Below are positions 44,967-56,279 of a DNA stretch of 64,000 bases, in pieces. The stretch's first letter is position 1. Each line of letters begins with the position of its first letter. Source of the DNA: Endothia cerciana (lineage: Eukaryota > Ascomycota > Sordariomycetes > Diaporthales > Cryphonectriaceae). Below the pieces are notes generated by a model. That model was not told where the DNA came from. It saw nothing but the letters and a program-made list of their open reading frames with translations, and made no database searches. The translations under genes and the position numbers were made by a program. The stretch covers positions 1,550,001-1,614,000 of the forward strand of contig JALRMH010000001.1 of assembly GCA_026119935.1 (NCBI GenBank). The letters run 5' to 3'.

Positions 44967-46069
44967 CTACATGAAGTGGACTTCGATAGGGTCTGGCCTT
45001 TGCAGCAGTTCCACCTCAAACAAATTAAATGTCCGCTCTGAGGCCCATGAATCCAGAGCCTCCCAATTTGCGCAAGTGTGCATACCAACGTCGAAATTGG
45101 TGGGGTAGAACCCAGACTTGTCATCGGGGTGTTGTGCAGTGTTGTTGATCCAACGGTATGTTACCATAGATAGATCTGGCTGGCACATTAGCGCTTCGCG
45201 GATATATTCTACGCAGTGATCTGGTTTTGGTCAGCATGAATCCTAATTGTATACCACGATATGACCTACCAACATGCTTGGCCTCCCGTTGCATTGCAAC
45301 GTCTGATTTTCCATGGTGATAGGTCTCTTTGAATAGCATTCGCTTAACCTTCTTCTGTTGGATTTGCCCCTGTCAGCCAATAATCTCTAGCCAGGTGCTC
45401 TAGCCCATACGACGTACCAAGCAGTGTAAAGAGTGAAAGACGCTGAGAGAAACAATCCCTTCGGATCCATTTTTTGTGTATATCGATGTCAGGTCGTGCT
45501 TGTCAAGATAGTCCTTCGGAACTTTGATGTTATCATCTAAGTTGAACGGACCAAAGTGTCAGAGATCATCGAAATACAGTGTTTCCCGCATGCTATAGAT
45601 TGGAGACATATCATGTCGCTCACTGAGAAGTAGGTCATGCCACGCCTTGTCAAGCGCTGGCCGTGGGTCCCCAGCGAAGGGGTTGTTTTCAATATTTGTA
45701 GGGAACCGACGTTGTTCCCAGACGAGACCACTGCCATCAGGCACTGCAAGGAATGATTATGAGTCATTTGGACAGCCACGAGCATCGCAAGAATGAGGAG
45801 ATTGCCGACAGCTTGGTCTTACGAGGATGTTGAGCGTGATTCGTTGTAGCTAGCGCCGGACCAGGCCGAATAGCTACAGATCCAAGGCGGCTGAAAAAGG
45901 TCAAAAGAACGAATAGTAGTGTGTATAGTGAAATCAAGCCTCCGTGAAGATACAGAATCCACGAGGTCTCCGACCGTCGGCGTGAAACGTCTTCTCCTCC
46001 AAGTAGTGGCTCATCGAGTTGGTTTGAGATTTCTTCATTTTCTTCAAAGGCGTCCTTCGAGTCCAGCAT
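44967..46069 (-). CDS. UstYa-type (DUF3328) oxidase A
   Basis: Five exons, 45823-46069, 45624-45743, 45418-45536, 45270-45354 and 44967-45220, give 274 residues with matching phases. Short cytosolic tail, one membrane span at ~36-59 (WILYLHGGLISLYTLLFVLL), then a lumenal domain with the two family signatures: HSLHC at 157-161 and DHCVEYIREALMC at ~191-203. UstYa proteins act in fungal RiPP and some NRP pathways as oxidative cyclases or tailoring oxidases, with the His/Cys motifs probably binding metal. An intron falls exactly after HSLHCL, as in its two neighbours. Divergent from UstYa-type B. Confidence 0.88.
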
Positions 46070-46476
46070 GTTGCTTTCATTCGCAACTTTGGGGGCGAGG
46101 CGACGTGGGTCGTGAATTCGCTGGAGAAGCAAACAGTTTACAATGGGGAAATTTTTGAGGCGGGCGGTAAGATAATTACGTCGGCATTGACCCAGTAGGA
46201 GACCGGACTATTCTGTGGAACTAGTGCAAATTATATGCACCTTGAAATTCCCAAGTGCTCAGGTTAAGAGATGATGTAGAAAGAAAGGTCATGCACGATC
46301 ATCCGGTGGCGGCAATATTTCTCTGGGCGGATTTGCCCCTCCAAGGATTCTCGGATGTGACATCACAGTGTGTGTCCAGGGATAGACACCGTCCTAAGTG
46401 ATTATATTCTGCTGAAGGCGCCCGAATCTCTATTGCAGTTTCATGGTCCATCTCGGACACTTCCACCCATTCCAAG
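46070..46476. promoter_or_regulatory. Divergent promoter of UstYa-type A and B
   Basis: 407 bases between two start codons on opposite strands, so the two oxidase genes can be co-regulated. No motif singled out with confidence. Confidence 0.4.
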
Positions 46477-47286
46477 ATGATGCTTTACGGATGCCTACGC
46501 GGGTATCATCCAGTCTCTCAGGAGGCGACCCATCCGTGGGACTGGCGTGGCAAGCACCATAGTCTCCTTTTCATGTCGATGACTGCTCTCCTATCTGGTT
46601 TGTTAGGGTTTACAGCCGGCTCATTCTTTTCCATTCACAAGCCCGATTCAACCTTGAAGACGGTAATTCTTCAACAACCGGGAATCAACATCCAAGAGGT
46701 TTTTACCAGCATCGACACTACATTCACGTACAACCGTACATTCGGGGCAGACCCTCAAGTCGACACAACAACAGCGGAGGCTTGGGACTCGATTGTTCCA
46801 CGTACGTCTGCTAAGCCCTTCCCTTACTTTTCCCGAGCATGTCATACGCAATGACTAAATATATGCAACGCAACGGCTACTTAGTTGGGCAGGGTACGGT
46901 TCAATACCCGCCGCATAGCACCCAGTTCTACACACTGTCTGTCGTGCACCAGCTGCACTGTCTCGTGAGTCTCACTGCTGAAGCCATACTGTCGCGAATA
47001 TCAGTGCTGACGTCTGTTGCAGTGGGCGCTTCACCGCTCCTACTACGCCGCCTTACATCGAGGCAGTGGGGGCGAAGACACCGCATTAGCTCACGTTCGA
47101 CATTGCTTTGATTATCTACGGCAGAGCCTGACATGCGCCGCTGATATGACCTTGGAGCCAATCGATCATACCCTGGGAGGCGTCACGGGATGGGGAAATC
47201 CTCGTATATGCAGAGACTATTCCGCAGTTGCCGCCTGGGCTAGGGAGCATCGCGCAAACAACCTGAAAGGTTTCTCGCATGGGTAA
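46477..47286 (+). CDS. UstYa-type (DUF3328) oxidase B
   Basis: Three exons, 46477-46801, 46885-46964 and 47023-47286, give 222 residues. One membrane span near 29-52 (HSLLFMSMTALLSGLLGFTA), a lumenal part with AWDSIVP, then HQLHC at 130-134 and VRHCFDYLRQSLTC at 160-173, the paired HxxHC-type signatures of the family. It ends with the usual ...PRICRDYSAVAAWAREHRAN segment. The intron after HQLHCL is in the same place and phase as in the other two homologues. The exon 2 acceptor (ACTTAG at 46884) was chosen because it alone keeps phase and follows a TGACTAAAT branch-like site. Confidence 0.87.
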
Positions 47287-48340
47287 CATTCAAGTCCCCG
47301 AGAATATGCGAGCATGACGCAAGGTGGTTCCTGCCTTGCATCTATCTACATGCAGTTGGTTGGCGGTAAGATGGCTAGGGAAGGGATGGGCAGCAAGTTT
47401 CCTGACGATACTCAGTAGTGTGATTTGATCAGACTTGCTCGATAAAGCAGCAATTCTCAGGCGTTGTGACCCTTGGAACTGGCCCCCGTGGTATTACATT
47501 CTGCGCTATATGGATTGTTGATGCCTTCCGACCAACGCTGCTTCTATCGACGCTGCAAAGTTCGAGAGCCGAAGACCGCAGCCGGCCCTCATATCCCTCT
47601 CCACCATCGCATGCTCCTAAAGGTGCCACTGCATCAAGCGGCGGAATCACAAGATGTAACGTTGACGGTCGTACTGCATCAGCACCCAGGAATGTCTCAT
47701 GGTGGTGTGCTTGGATTCTACCTGTTGGATTCGCCTCTGCATTACTTCATGTCTCGTACTTTTTTCTATACTGCTGAGTGGCAAATTAGGTGAAATGGTC
47801 CATTGTTCTCGCTGTTGGTTGTAACAAGAGATAAAGAAAGTTCAAGGGCTAATACGCAAGGCTGTCATCAGCAACTACAGCTCCCGCCATAATAGAGATA
47901 ACACCTGATTAGAGTCATTCGGAGAGCCTGACAGCTCAGGCATGAATCAGCAGATCCTTCTACGTGTTCTCTTGCGGGGTTAATTACATGGATGGGTCAA
48001 CGACTCTGTTACATTGAAAACGCTAATGCAATATGATGCTGCAAAGCTCTCAATAGTATCGTGTGATGCGGATGTGGGCTGCATAGGCTGCAGTCGTCGC
48101 ACAAAGATACCCTGGTCCGATATCAGGATCCAAAGATTAAGCAGATCATTGCATGGAGAGGAGTGGGGTCCAAAAGATTCAACCAGAGCATTGAGACGTT
48201 GTTGTTGTAGATGACTATATAAAAATCTCGACTGGTAAAGATTCATTTATTCACGTTTTCAGGACAACCCAAGTCAGATTCTCAAGCTCTCCGAGTCATT
48301 CCGCCAACTTCTCCCATCGCAGAACCTCTGCTAAGTCAAC
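47287..48340. promoter_or_regulatory. Spacer and upstream region of the small peptide gene
   Basis: About 1.05 kb. A TATA box (CTATATAAAAA, 48215-48225) lies about 120 bases before the peptide-gene ATG. 47473-47793 holds overlapping open frames (103-106 codons) that start at TTG and match nothing I know. No other gene seen. Confidence 0.45.
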
Positions 48341-48550
48341 ATGAAGATTACTCTCATCCTTGCCTATCTAATGACTGCTGTGGGCGTCCTTGCCCACCCT
48401 GGTAAGTACAATATCCCAGAGATCCGAGTTCAAACAAGATGTTACCGACAACAGTGGGCAGTATTGACGATGAGATTAGTTGAGGATTCCGACGAAGCTG
48501 TCGCTTATCCAGCCTCCGTCGACCAGTCTTGGATTGATTCGGATGCTTAA
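48341..48550 (+). CDS. Small secreted peptide, candidate RiPP precursor
   Basis: ATG in strong context (TCAAC-ATG-A) with a TATA box 120 bases upstream. Exon 1 48341-48401, intron 48402-48479 (donor GTAAGT, branch-like TTGAC, acceptor ATTAG), exon 2 48480-48550: 43 residues. Residues 1-18 form a clear signal peptide. The ~25-residue remainder is strongly acidic (seven Asp/Glu), has no Lys or Arg and holds one Tyr (30) and one Trp (38), residues of the kind oxidised in UstYa pathways. It sits between UstYa-type B and C. Classical dikaritin precursors have several cores flanked by Lys-Arg; this one has none, so release would need another route. The intron is 78 bases and stop-free, so an unspliced message gives 69 residues. 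Precursor role is inferred from location, secretion signal and size. Confidence 0.5.
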   Translation: MKITLILAYLMTAVGVLAHPGKYNIPEIRVQTRCYRQQWAVLTMRLVEDSDEAVAYPASVDQSWIDSDA

Positions 48551-49148
48551 AACACCACTCGGAAGGGAAGCAGCGCCATATCGCACCTGTTTACTCGTGA
48601 AAGTGCTACTAGGTAGCGGGTAGTCGACTGGTGATTACAGTCTTTGAATTGTCTCTAGTGGTTCAAAATTTACCTCAAAATTCAGAAAGACAAATGGGCC
48701 TCAGTGAACGTCTGATGCCATGAATGCGTAAAGAACAATACAGTGCATTTCGCAAACCTGGCGACTCTGTAAGCTTGTGTGACGGTCGCTTGTGATTTTT
48801 TTTTGGGGGGGGGGGCCGGGTGGTGAGGTTTAGTGACGTACCACGTGTACATTGTCGATGCTACTGCCCCGCGAGTCCCGCGGTACAAACTGGGGATAAC
48901 TAAAGAGGATGTAGGCCGAGATTATAAAGTGCTCGGGAGCCTACGTAGTGCAGCTGCCGAGGAGTAACTGATATCCGTCCTAACTGCACTTTCGCTCAAT
49001 TGAGTTTGCAGTCAGTGTACACACCGCGACTTACCGTACTCACCTTTTAAATGCCTACATAAATCGAACCAGTTTGATTCGTTTTCTCAGATTTCTCCCT
49101 TTTTTGGTGCAATCTCTGCTTCTAGAGTGTCTTGTCCAGTCCTAGACA
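48551..49148. promoter_or_regulatory. Upstream region of UstYa-type C
   Basis: 598 bases. A G-run at ~48805-48815 and a TATA-like ATTATAAAG at 48921-48929, about 220 bases before the ATG of the next gene. No gene seen. Confidence 0.45.
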
Positions 49149-50139
49149 ATGACAGAATCTACCAAGGACTACGAGGCTCTCCCTCGAGACTCGACTGAAG
49201 AATCTAGCGAGGGCGAAGACAGTGACAGAAATCTACACCGCTGTTCGCGGTGTTCTTTCGGTAATAAGGTCTCCAAATTTAATTCAACATTAGCCTACTT
49301 TCTCGGCATCTCCCTTCTGATGAACTTCCTTTTTACTTTCTACACGTTTTCGGCAACCACGCCACAAAGTAGCCGCTCACTTTATGGTAAGCATACAACT
49401 GGGCGTCTTGAAAGGCTTGTGTTTTCCATTACGAGACGCGTCGGCAGCTAACGATTTATGCTACCTAAAGCAGGACTTCGACGCCACCTGCCCGTCCAGA
49501 TTTATGCAGAAACGGAGTATACCAACACCAATCTCACCGCCACGGCGGAACTATGGGAGGCCCTCAGTGGCGACCCGGGGGTAGTAGCGCTATCGACAGA
49601 GTTTGTGAGGGAAAGTCGTCTTCCCCATGCCATGCGATTTCCTTGGGACGATGACAAGGGCGTTTACCTGCTACAAGGGTTCCATAATTTGCATTGTCTT
49701 GTGAGTGTGATATTATGTTCTCGGCTGTGATACAGCTTCACGTCAGAGAAATCCCCTAATCAGGTGTCATATTCATCTCCAGCGCACTCTCTTCCGCTAC
49801 GTCAAGTATGCGGAGTTGCACCAGCCGCAGCGTATCGCACTCAGCCATGCATTGCACTGCCTTGACCAGTTGCGGCAAGACGTCATTTGCAATGCCGACG
49901 ACACTCCGCGCTATGCAGGCTTCCAACCTGGTGATACGCCAACTACGGGCTCAGGACAGGTCCGGATGTGCAAAGACTGGGACGAGCTGGAACGATGGTC
50001 CCTCGCGAATACCGCCTGTTTCAAGCATCACGACGAGGTCCCTGGTCCTATGATCGACCGATTCAAGTCGTGCCCTGACGGGCAGGTGCTCTGGCCGACG
50101 AAGGGTGAAGAAAAGACTGCATCCGACATAGTAAAATAG
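49149..50139 (+). CDS. UstYa-type (DUF3328) oxidase C
   Basis: Three exons, 49149-49386, 49471-49700 and 49783-50139, give 274 residues. An acidic cytosolic tail with a CSRC pair, one membrane span near 45-67 (TLAYFLGISLLMNFLFTFYT), then the lumenal domain with LWEALSGDPGVVALSTEF, HNLHC at 151-155 and a second full HALHC at 178-182 followed by LDQLRQDVIC. The late ...VRMCKDWDELERWSLANTAC segment is also typical. The intron after HNLHCL matches those in A and B. Sequence is quite different from A and B, so it is not a recent copy. Role in the cluster inferred as for A. Confidence 0.88.
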
Positions 50140-50938
50140 GGTAGGACGATTATATATATTAGGACTTCTTGCGGAAGTGATCGTAGGGTCAAAGATGTAT
50201 GTGTCAGGTTGTCTGAGTTGTTAGAATCTATCTAGCAAACGTCTGGGCTTTTATAATTACTGATACCGTACGGCCCATCAGTGAAAGACTGCGAAGACAT
50301 CAGTGAATAGTCAGCCTTCTGGTGAAGAGGTCGGCACGTCCCTATCACGTCCCTCCCTTGGACCGCTGCCACACTTCTATCGTGTTGTTTCATTTAGCTT
50401 CTCCACGGCTGTTCAACGTCTTTTACCGGCGAGGTGGATCCTCCAGGGTCACACCGTTCAGGCAGAAGAACAAGTGACTCCAGGCGGCCGCTATGGTTTC
50501 AGAGGAATCAGCGCGCCACCTTATGCTCAGCCGCACTCACTTTTTGTTCTGTACGTGCTCTCGACAGAAGTCCGAATATCAGAATACTTGTCACGGGGTC
50601 GGATCGTGTCGACGCGCCCCGAACCACGTATGCTCTCGACCTTGTCCTCACAGTCTCTCGCTTGGGACCCAGCAAACAGCTTGCGCGTTCGTTATGTCAA
50701 ACATCGTGACGGGGTCAGCCCCCGGTCAGCCCCCTGGACACTGGTTCTCCCAGCGCCCAGAGCGTCCGTTCATTGCCCGCATTCACACTACCCACTCTTC
50801 TCCCGTTCCAGTGCCTATCTCTCATCTCCCGGCGTTAGGTGAGCTGATGTATAGTAAATATATACTTCTTAGCTAGGGTACCCCCCTTCCCCCTCTTCCT
50901 CAGCCCCATCCCCTCGGTGGGTGGCTTGGGTTGGGCCC
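50140..50938. other. Intergenic, no gene seen
   Basis: About 0.8 kb right of the cluster. Several open frames overlap at 50300-50880 on the + strand but none resembles a protein. A GGTCAGCCCCC duplication lies near 50716-50735. Confidence 0.4.
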
Positions 50939-52731
50939 ATGTCGTTCGTCCATCCTGGCGTGGAATTGCTCAGCTGCCCCCCCGGGTGAGTTGGCCATAG
51001 CTCAGGAAAAACTCCCTCCTCGTGCCCGATCAACCACGTTCCCCCTGTGGGATCGCTGCCCCTTCGCTGTGGCCGACATTCGAAAGAAAAAAAGAAAAAA
51101 AAAGGTGGGCTGTGTCATGTACAATTGCTTGTTCCTTAAAAATCTGGGAATGTTCTGGTTGTTGTCTTCACGGTCCCGAGGCCCAGGACAGTGCCGGGCC
51201 CTGAGTATATGAATTTCATCCGCCCCTTCTTGGAGGCTTTGCGGTCATCACCTTTTCTATTTGTTTCCCTCTGTCATATCGACGAATATAAACAATATTG
51301 TACCTCCTCCTCCTAAAGACTAGTTCTATATCCCTTGGGTTTACTTGCAACATCTAGATATCTGCGAACCCACTCCTTCACACTCTGACAGGCACCGACT
51401 AGCTCAAACTTATTCTGCACAAATAGAACACGACGTGCTGCCAGCCCTGAGACGGAAACAGCAAGCGACCATGTCAGTATCTAGGACTTAAAAGAAAAAG
51501 GCCAGCTTAGCCACCTGAAGGGGCATATGCGGTGCTCACGATGAAGCATCGAGACTAGGCCAAATTCGACCGAGCCGGCTGGAGGCTGAGGGTTCTCCTG
51601 CCGTGCTGAACCACCCAGATCTCGCTGCTGCTCGTCCTGATCGGCAGATCCGCCTACCTCTTTCACAATGCCATCAAGGGTTCCATCGAAGTGCGCGCGA
51701 CCGCCATAGCGTAGGTCATATACCACTCATACCTGCCTGAATATTTCCCTACGTGGGTTAATAAGAGAAATAAATGCAACAGGTGGAAGTGTATCAGTAT
51801 CGGCATCAGCGTCATCTCTGTCCTGCTCACTGCATTTGAGATCTTCCGCACGATGACGGAGGTGCTGACGCCCAAGACGATACTGGTCACCAACGTACTG
51901 AAGCTCGGCGGTGTCGTACTCTCCATGATCATGGACGGCATGGTGACCGGTCCTCGCTCAACGGCTGGTCGGACGGGACCCTCGTCATCTACAGCCTCCT
52001 AGTGTAAGCAATTGATTATGTCCCCTTTTTCTTATTTACTTACCCATGGGAAGAGACCATTGGACTTTCTGAGCTGACTTCAGGCCACATACACACAAAA
52101 ACAGGATCTCAGTCCTTTATATGGGCTCCTACGCCGCCTGGAACTGGAAGCGCCTGGCCCAGTACGACGACTATCATCTCCCAGGCAACGTGAACCCGTA
52201 CGGCTTCAAGAGCGACATGAAGAAGAGACGAGGACTCCACAGCCACACGTGCATCCTGTCGGATGATCTGGACTGGACCTGGTCCTGGAGATGGGCAACA
52301 GCGTCGAGATCCTCGGCAACGCCTCGCCGGGCGGCGGCGGCGTCATGGTCCCTTCGCCAGGCGAGCCCACGCCCACGCCCACAACGGCCGAGCTGTTTGT
52401 TACGAGAGGGCGAAGCTCCCCGTTCACAAACCTCGGAGGACGAAAGGTCTTTAGCATGAGCAATGACCCTCTCATCACCAACAGAAGAGCAGACAACGAA
52501 GGGAACCGCAGCCGTGCGACCTCAGGATCAGCTCTCATGGCCGTCGACACCGCCTACGACCCAGCGGCGAGCCAGGTCTCACCACCAGTCGAATCAACAC
52601 CGGCCTCACCACCAACCCTCCCGCAGGGGCCCGCCTCCTACATCTCCATCACCGGCTCCGGGCTCGACCGCCGCGCCTCGTACAACCACTCATGCGACAC
52701 CGCCTTTGACGACTACGTCGCCAACCAGTAG
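50939..52731 (+). pseudogene. Multi-span fungal membrane protein with two frameshifts
   Basis: Coding pieces: a possible first exon at 50939 (MSFVHPGVELLSCPP, then GTGAGT), exon 51619-51710 (ISLLLVLIGRSAYLFHNAIK), exon 51783-52003 (KCISIGISVISVLLTAFEIF, LKLGGVVLSMIMDGM) and exon 52105-52731 (VLYMGSYAAWNWKRLAQYDD, later MGNSVEILGNASPGGGG and ending FDDYVANQ). Hydrophobic spans suggest four passes plus a Ser/Pro-rich tail. Frame is broken by apparent one-base losses near 51942 (GGCATGGTGACC) and near 52273 (CTGGACTGGACC). Splice sites are otherwise intact. Either a young pseudogene or two sequencing errors in GC-rich DNA. Exons between 51000 and 51618 are not resolved. Family unknown to me. Confidence 0.5.
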
Positions 52732-54013
52732 CAGCAGCAGAATCAGAAGCGGCGCGTCAGCCAGCGATGAGCCAGGGCTCCAACTCGAGCTGGACCTCGT
52801 CGCCCAGCAGCCGGAACTCGGCCGCCTCGAGCTCCTCGCCCGTGACATCGCCGCCGGCGTCCCGCGAGATATCAAGCTCAGCGACCGCGGCGCAGAACAG
52901 TGCCGACTCGTTGGCCGCGTACCGCCTGTCGCTGAACCTCAAGAGCGATATTGACGGGATTTTGGTTTCAGGCTCATCGATGAACGCGTGAAAAGTCTCG
53001 TCCGTGCCCTGCCGCCCGTGGGGGAGGGGTGGGGGCACAAAGGAGGGTTCCACCAGCATGTTCAGTTGCGAATCCTGAAGACCTGCCACTCACATCGCGA
53101 TACAATTCAGCATGAGCTCCAAGACCCATTCACACAAGACCGTTTACACTGAACACATTAGTCGTTCATAAATTGGAGCCATGAATTTCTGGATGGCAGG
53201 TTTTAACAGGCTGTTAGTACACTAGCAGTTTCTCGGGGAAACTCTGTTGTATAATGTTAGTTGATGCACCCCAGGGGCTCGAGAGATTCACGTGACCCCA
53301 GCCTTCGCTTTTTAACGTCGCATCATCTCCATCTCCGACCTCCTGTTCCATCGTCGTTAGCAACAGGTCTCTGCATTGATTCATCACCATCCCCGTCGTC
53401 GGCATCACCGTCGCAAAGCACCAAATCATTCCTTCGCAGAAAAGCGGCGTCACACACCATATGCAGAGCGCTTCAGGCCGATCCCATCAAACCAGGGTTA
53501 GTTCCAAAGGTGTCCGCTTCTCGCGGACGACCGCGCACGCTTGCCCAACGTCACAGATGCTGCATTGCACACACCGCAGTAGCTCTGGGATGCATCGATT
53601 CTGGTCTCAGTCCACTACCAAGCTACGGGGCAGCTCACACGCTGTCCTGGGTGTGGGAAAAGGGGCCTGCGGGGTCAAGCCCGGGGTCGCCAGTGAGCTG
53701 GAACGTATGCAGCCTGGGACCGTTGTTAACGCGAGCGTGCAGGCTCTTCAGGCCCTCTCCTCTTCCAATGGGATACAACTTTTCCTTCGACCTTCTAAAA
53801 CGAGTCAAGGCTGCTCGCGAGTGCTCTTTCCGGAGGGCATTCGCAAAAGCCTGGGCGGGCGGGAACCTGTGTCAACGACCATGGGGGTTTTCGTCTTTCG
53901 CATATGCTTTACATGGCCGTTGCGATTATTGAACTGCCACAATGAGTCCATCATATGAAATCGATACTAACATGACCTGTTAGGTCTAGTGCTCGCGGAC
54001 CAAGGTGGCCAAC
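52732..54013. other. Intergenic with Ser-rich open frames
   Basis: 52767-52991 is a Ser-rich open frame that may be the out-of-frame tail of the broken membrane gene. Frames at 53261-53960 look like chance products of low-complexity DNA. No gene called. Confidence 0.35.
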
Positions 54014-55385
54014 ATGGCAGCCTCGTCAACGTCCGCATCTTCAGACAATCTTGAGATCACAGGGGCTCAGATCGTTGTTGGGTGGTCAAAGCCCGACGGC
54101 CAGATGTGCTATCTTCCATCCCCCGAGGCCAGACCTACTGAGACCGGCCAAACCACCTTGGATTGCCACTTCCGTCCCTCGTCGAACACCGCATTGCTCA
54201 GATTTCGGGCGCTGATCCAACTCAAAGGCCTCGGCCGGAAGGCCATACCCCTGTTCCTATTCATTGCCCCTGAGCGGATACAGTCCCTCGTCTACAAGGA
54301 CGTTGAAGAGACGTCAGCGTCTAACACCATCCGCGCGGCATTGGATGATGGTGACACTGCATCGCTGCGAGTGAGGTTGAAGCAACCTGCCGACCTCGTT
54401 GTCCCTTCCCTTCACCCTCTTGTCCCAAAGAAGAAGATTTTTTGGGATGTGCTCGATTCCTTGAAGATGCTTGCCCAAGAAACCGACTTCGTCATATATC
54501 TGAGGCAGGACCGAATGCCATCAAAAGATCGACTGGCGTCGTTGTCTCAGGCCGTGTCGGCTGGCATCTTAACCGCCAGCACTGCACATGCCGACATATC
54601 TCGGCTCTATGACGGCAAGGGAGGGAAGGTCCTTGAGGGCGAGGGCCTTGCTGTTCCCGCGTCTGACACAGTGGATTCTCCACCATCATATGACGAGCTC
54701 GTCCCTCCACCAGCATCCCCCGTAGAAAAAGGTGAAAGAGCCAACCCTCCCCCATCTTTCCATACCACTGACTCTTGCTGACATTATCTCAGAGCTTTCA
54801 CAGCCGTCTCATCAAGAGGATCCTGCCAGTAGTAGTAGAAAGCGCCGCAGAACGAGCAGCAATGCAGAAGAGAGTGTCCTATGTGATACCGGTCGAGGTG
54901 GAACCGGCGCGGACGCTGGGCACGTTGAGGCTATGTGCCGGAAGTTATTGGACGAGATGACCGCCAAGTGGCGCGAAGAAGGCAACCACTTGCGTAGTGA
55001 ACTGCGACAGATGGAGACGAGGATGAAGGACTGGGTAGACGAACGTCTGAGCACGCACGTAATCGAGCTTCGGGAGCAGATTCAACGGGCGAGTGTCCAA
55101 CACCAGAACCAAGTGTATGACCACGTGCAGGAGGTCAGACTGGAGTTTCAGGAGGCCAGAGAGGAGACACAGGCCACCACAGAGAGGATAGAAGACGTCA
55201 TTGAGCAGGTGCAAACTATCGGAGATGAGCTTTCTGACGTTGTGGATGTTAGATTAGACGAGCGATTGGATACTCTCCGCGGCGAACTGGAAGAGTACGT
55301 GACGGATCAGCTGCACGAGGTTGAGGGCCGGGTGATAGATCGTCTCAGATCAAATGTGTTCATAGATTTCAATATATATGATTAA
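54014..55385 (+). CDS. Hypothetical protein with C-terminal coiled coil
   Basis: Two exons, 54014-54731 and 54793-55385, joined by a 61-base intron with donor GTGAAA, branch TGCTGAC and acceptor CTCAG, give 436 residues. The N-terminal ~200 residues form an unrecognised folded-looking domain (ITGAQIVVGWSKPDGQMCYL, TDFVIYLRQDRMPSKDRLAS). Then come a PPSYDELVPPP linker, a basic patch (SSSRKRRRTSS) that could be a nuclear signal, and ~170 residues of heptad-like coiled coil rich in Glu, Gln and Arg. It resembles hypothetical proteins repeated in plant-associated fungi, but I assign no function. Confidence 0.7.
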
Positions 55386-56279
55386 ATATGCGGTATTTAT
55401 CCCTCAATACTGAATGCAGGACCTCAGGACTCTCATGTCGGTGACACCCTGTGTTTCCAACCTCAAGTAGTTACCTGAAGTCCTTAGTATGTCGTATGCG
55501 CCAGCTAAATCAGCAGAAGGTTGTCACCTCGACTTAGATGATATGTGGAGTATACAACGCTTTAGTACGCTAGACCTTTTCGTCCCAGGTACCGTGTGAT
55601 TCATCTTGTCAACCGAGGCTTCCGCTTTACTTCCCGTCCAAGATTTATCTTCTTCAGGCCTTTGTCGTTCGCGCTGTTTAGCATATAAATCCTGAAAACT
55701 CCAGGGGAGAAATGACACGACAAACCAGCATGCGGCGGCGAGTCCACCACGCCAAGTCTGGCCCGCCCGGCCGTGAACAACGTCATAAACGATGCTCCTT
55801 GCCACCCTGTCCGGTGGCTGAAATCCCGACTTCTGCATGCCCCGTCTGCAATCCAGATACCGTCCCCGACTTGCTTGTAACACGAGTTCTCGGGCAGCCT
55901 GAGCTCTCCAGCATTGGCATGGCTCCAGACAGTTGGGAGTCAGCAGATGGTTCCCTTCCGAACGTCCATAGGGAATTTAGCGAGCAGGGGTTTAGGCGGC
56001 CAATTCTACTCGCTCCTTGTGCTTGGGGATCCCGGCCATGAAGGAGAGACCACAAAAGAAATCAGAAGTGGCTGGCAGTGTACGTACATCAGTGTCTCCA
56101 CGGCCCCGGTTGTCGTCTGAACACGCACGCCCAGGGGTGCCAGTTCAGGTCTTAAAGTCTCCGAGATACTATGTAGTGATGGCAGCCTTGGATCCGTGAT
56201 ATATTCCTAAGATTCCCTATCAGCAACCATGCCTACGCATCTAGGTGGACAAGGGTCCAGGGACTCGAAGCATGAGGAT
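55386..56279. other. Intergenic, no gene seen
   Basis: About 0.9 kb without recognised genes or repeats. Confidence 0.4.

Noticed and set aside
47473..47793. Open frame between UstYa-type B and the peptide gene, considered as a second precursor or enzyme fragment
   Set aside because: Starts at TTG, no signal peptide, no repeated cores or dibasic sites, and no recognised domain.
53261..53958. Two overlapping open frames of 165-223 codons
   Set aside because: Low-complexity Ser/Pro/His products in two frames at once, no family resemblance, no good start context.
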